A stretch of 64,000 bases of DNA from Pseudomonas pseudonitroreducens (GTDB lineage: Bacteria; Pseudomonadota; Gammaproteobacteria; Pseudomonadales; Pseudomonadaceae): positions 186,001 through 250,000 of the forward strand of contig NZ_BQHJ01000003.1 in NCBI RefSeq assembly GCF_021603645.1. Direction: 5' to 3'. Each line of letters starts with the position of its first letter. The stretch's first letter is position 1. The translations under genes and the position numbers were made by a program. The notes under the pieces were generated by a model that did not search any database, had not been told where the DNA came from, and saw nothing but the letters and a program-made list of their open reading frames with translations. This document shows, one piece after another, positions 62,268 to 64,000 of this stretch.

Positions 62268-63440
62268 TTAGCGAGCGGTGGCCAGGGCCATCGCCTTGTT
62301 CAGCAGGGTGCGGCCCGGCAGGCCGCCGATGCTGACTTCAGTCGGGCGGCCAGCCATCTGGCTGTCGAGCGGCTGGTCGGGGGTGATCTGCACGCGGATT
62401 TCCGAGGACAGGTCACCGTCCACCGGTGCGGTGCGCAGGATGCGGCCGCCGCGTACTTCGCTGTCGCCGGCGACCTGGAAGTTCACGTGGGTGCCCGGCG
62501 AGAGTTCGGCGGCGTTGCGGTAGGGGAAGCGCGCCTCGACGGTGGCGGTGCTGTCACGCGGGGTCAGGGTGAAGATCACGTCGCCCTTGTTGGCGAACTG
62601 CCCATTGGCGACGCGCTGCTCGACCACGCGGCAATCGCACGGACTGGTCAGGGTGCCTTTCATCTGGTGGCCGAAGAGCTTCTCGATATTGCTCGGGTTG
62701 AGCTGTTCTTCGGTCAGGTTGCCCTTGAGCAGGTCCAGCAGGTTGGCGGAGAAGGAGGCGATCGGCGCGCCCTTGGCGACTTCCGCGCCCGGCTCCACCA
62801 GGCTTTCCACGGTGCCCTCGCGGGGCATGGTGATCTGCTGGTTGGCCACGCTGACCACGCCCGAATCGGCATGGGTGACGAAGTACAGGTTGTAGATCTG
62901 GTTGAGGATCACCGCGAAGGCGCCGACGCCGACCACGAAGATCGCGGTGCTCACGGTGACGGCGCGGAAGCGCCCGAAGAAGCCCATGCCGCCGGAGCCT
63001 GCGCCGTGCTTGCGGGCCTTGGTGAAGTTCTCGCGCTGCAGGGTGTTGAGCATGTCGCCGACGCTGATCACCTCGCCTGCCAGGTAGGAGGTGATCAGGT
63101 AGCGCAGGGCAGCGATCTCGCGTGGCTTCAGGTGCTGGAATTCGCAACCGACGCGGCCGCTGTCGCGGTCGTAGGAGCGCACCTGGAATTCCACTTCCAG
63201 GGAGAAGCTGATGCTGTCGATCTGGAACAGCAGCTTGCCCTTGTGCAGGTCGCCGACCTGTACCGGAGTGTTGTTCGCCGAGGCGAACGCGAAGCCACCG
63301 GCGGACAGGTCCAGCAGGCGCGCATCGACACCTTCGCGGTTGCCCCCGATGTAGCGGATGCGCGCGGGCAGCTTGACCCTGGCGTGCTGGCGCTGGGCTT
63401 CGGATTCATGCACGACATTGACGTTGACGGCGGTATTCAT
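62268..63440 (-). CDS. alg44: alginate c-di-GMP receptor and copolymerase Alg44
   Basis: The 390-aa protein has an N-terminal PilZ domain with R17xxxR21 and D44xSxxG49 (LLDLSAGGF) intact, so c-di-GMP binding is expected. A TM segment (about 160-182) leads to a periplasmic HlyD-like domain with VVSVANQQITMPREGTVESL. Together with Alg8 it polymerises GDP-mannuronate when c-di-GMP is high. It follows the alg8 fragment with 36 bp between. Confidence 0.96.
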   Translation of the reverse strand: MNTAVNVNVVHESEAQRQHARVKLPARIRYIGGNREGVDARLLDLSAGGFAFASANNTPVQVGDLHKGKLLFQIDSISFSLEVEFQVRSYDRDSGRVGCEFQHLKPREIAALRYLITSYLAGEVISVGDMLNTLQRENFTKARKHGAGSGGMGFFGRFRAVTVSTAIFVVGVGAFAVILNQIYNLYFVTHADSGVVSVANQQITMPREGTVESLVEPGAEVAKGAPIASFSANLLDLLKGNLTEEQLNPSNIEKLFGHQMKGTLTSPCDCRVVEQRVANGQFANKGDVIFTLTPRDSTATVEARFPYRNAAELSPGTHVNFQVAGDSEVRGGRILRTAPVDGDLSSEIRVQITPDQPLDSQMAGRPTEVSIGGLPGRTLLNKAMALATAR

Positions 63441-63476
63441 GAGGTCGAGTCCTGTTCGTAGCTAATAGGAAGTCGG

Positions 63477-64000
63477 TCAGACGATGGTCAGCAGTACGGC
63501 GACGAAAACGCTGGCCGCGGAAAAGGTCATGGCGCGCGAGGACCAGGTGTTGAACCAGCGCTGGAAGCTGGCCAGGCCGCGATCGAGCTTGGTGTTCTGG
63601 CGGGTCCAGGACTGCTGGTCGAGGCGGAAGAACACGTAGATCTTCACCAGGGCGCCGACGATCTGGTTGTAATAGAGGATCGCCGGGTAGGCCGGCCCGA
63701 TGTGGTGGCCCGACAGCGACAGCAGCAGGGTCAGCACGAAGCGGGTGATGCCGATCCACAGCAGGTAGATGAGCAGGAAGGCGATGCTGTACTTGATGCT
63801 GGCGATGATCGCGGCGACCAGGCCGAGCAGGCAGGTCCACATCGACAGGCGCTGGTCGAACAGCACCACGCTGGTGAACCAGCCCAGGCGCTGCGGGCCC
63901 AGGGCCAGGGCGCGGGAGTTCTGCCGCAGGTTGTTGCCGTACCAGCGGAACATCAGTTTGCGGCTGGCCTTGATGAAGCTCTTCTCCGGCGGGTGCTCGA
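63477..64000 (-). CDS. alg8: alginate glycosyltransferase Alg8, C-terminal part (cut by window edge)
   Basis: The frame is open to the right window end and reads [20 protein letters not shown], the QxxRW-like acceptor motif region of Alg8, then three to four TMs (for example [16 protein letters not shown]). Alg8 is the GT2 polymerase of alginate. The catalytic DXD part and start codon lie outside the window, as does algD. Confidence 0.93.
   Translation of the reverse strand, partial: EHPPEKSFIKASRKLMFRWYGNNLRQNSRALALGPQRLGWFTSVVLFDQRLSMWTCLLGLVAAIIASIKYSIAFLLIYLLWIGITRFVLTLLLSLSGHHIGPAYPAILYYNQIVGALVKIYVFFRLDQQSWTRQNTKLDRGLASFQRWFNTWSSRAMTFSAASVFVAVLLTIV

Overview
The window is chromosomal DNA of a Pseudomonas, most likely a high-GC member of the P. 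aeruginosa / P. nitroreducens / P. citronellolis neighbourhood. The reasons are dense, very GC-rich coding, a nearly complete alginate operon, Pseudomonas-type palindromic (REP/REPIN) repeats, and gene order in the first third that, from memory, follows P. aeruginosa PA3438 down to about PA3413 (folE, folM, flavodoxin, LysR, LrgAB, aldolase, hydrolase, SDR, LuxR, SirB1, leucine dehydrogenase, YebG). No rRNA, tRNA, CRISPR array, prophage or insertion sequence was recognised.

Layout. (1) 1-12.1 kb: folate/pterin genes (folE start, folM), a flavodoxin-cupin pair, a LysR regulator divergent from a CidA/LrgA-LrgB pair, a WbqC-like protein, an aldolase-hydrolase pair, an acyl-CoA type SDR plus crotonase, and an AraC-FAD oxidase-cupin unit. 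(2) 12.3-26.4 kb: a DUF1302-DUF1329 envelope pair with a MalT-type LuxR regulator, SirB1, leucine dehydrogenase, SOS-controlled yebG, DUF3509, PsiE, an HlyD plus two ABC-2 permeases without an ATPase, a small lipoprotein and 3-hydroxybutyrate dehydrogenase. (3) 26.7-45 kb: an SNF2 helicase, a MocR regulator divergent from an EamA transporter, a Fur-box-headed DUF3649-PepSY-DUF3325 operon, an AraC/EamA divergent pair, a 2-ketoacid reductase, and a LysR-controlled OMF-FUSC-DUF1656-MFP aromatic-acid type efflux operon. (4) 45.1-48.9 kb: a minus-strand block with a HAD phosphatase, a TpbA-like periplasmic tyrosine phosphatase, two membrane proteins and an SDR. (5) 49.4-64 kb: the minus-strand alginate operon alg8(partial)-alg44-algK-algE-algG-algX-algL-algI-algJ-algF-algA ending in a good terminator; algD would lie beyond the right edge.

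Working together: Alg8 with Alg44 (PilZ, c-di-GMP receptor) polymerises mannuronate from the GDP-mannose branch fed by AlgA; AlgK, AlgX, AlgG, AlgL and AlgE form the periplasmic and outer-membrane conduit; AlgI, AlgJ, AlgF (with AlgX) acetylate. A TpbA homologue, whose known relative tunes c-di-GMP and biofilm formation, sits about 2.4 kb beyond the operon end.

The most striking non-coding feature is the palindromic repeats. At least five families (called A to E here, plus a diverged F) occupy every convergent gene junction longer than about 100 bp, pile up in a nested composite at 48.9-49.3 kb, and also sit inside the alginate operon between algL and algI and between algF and algA.
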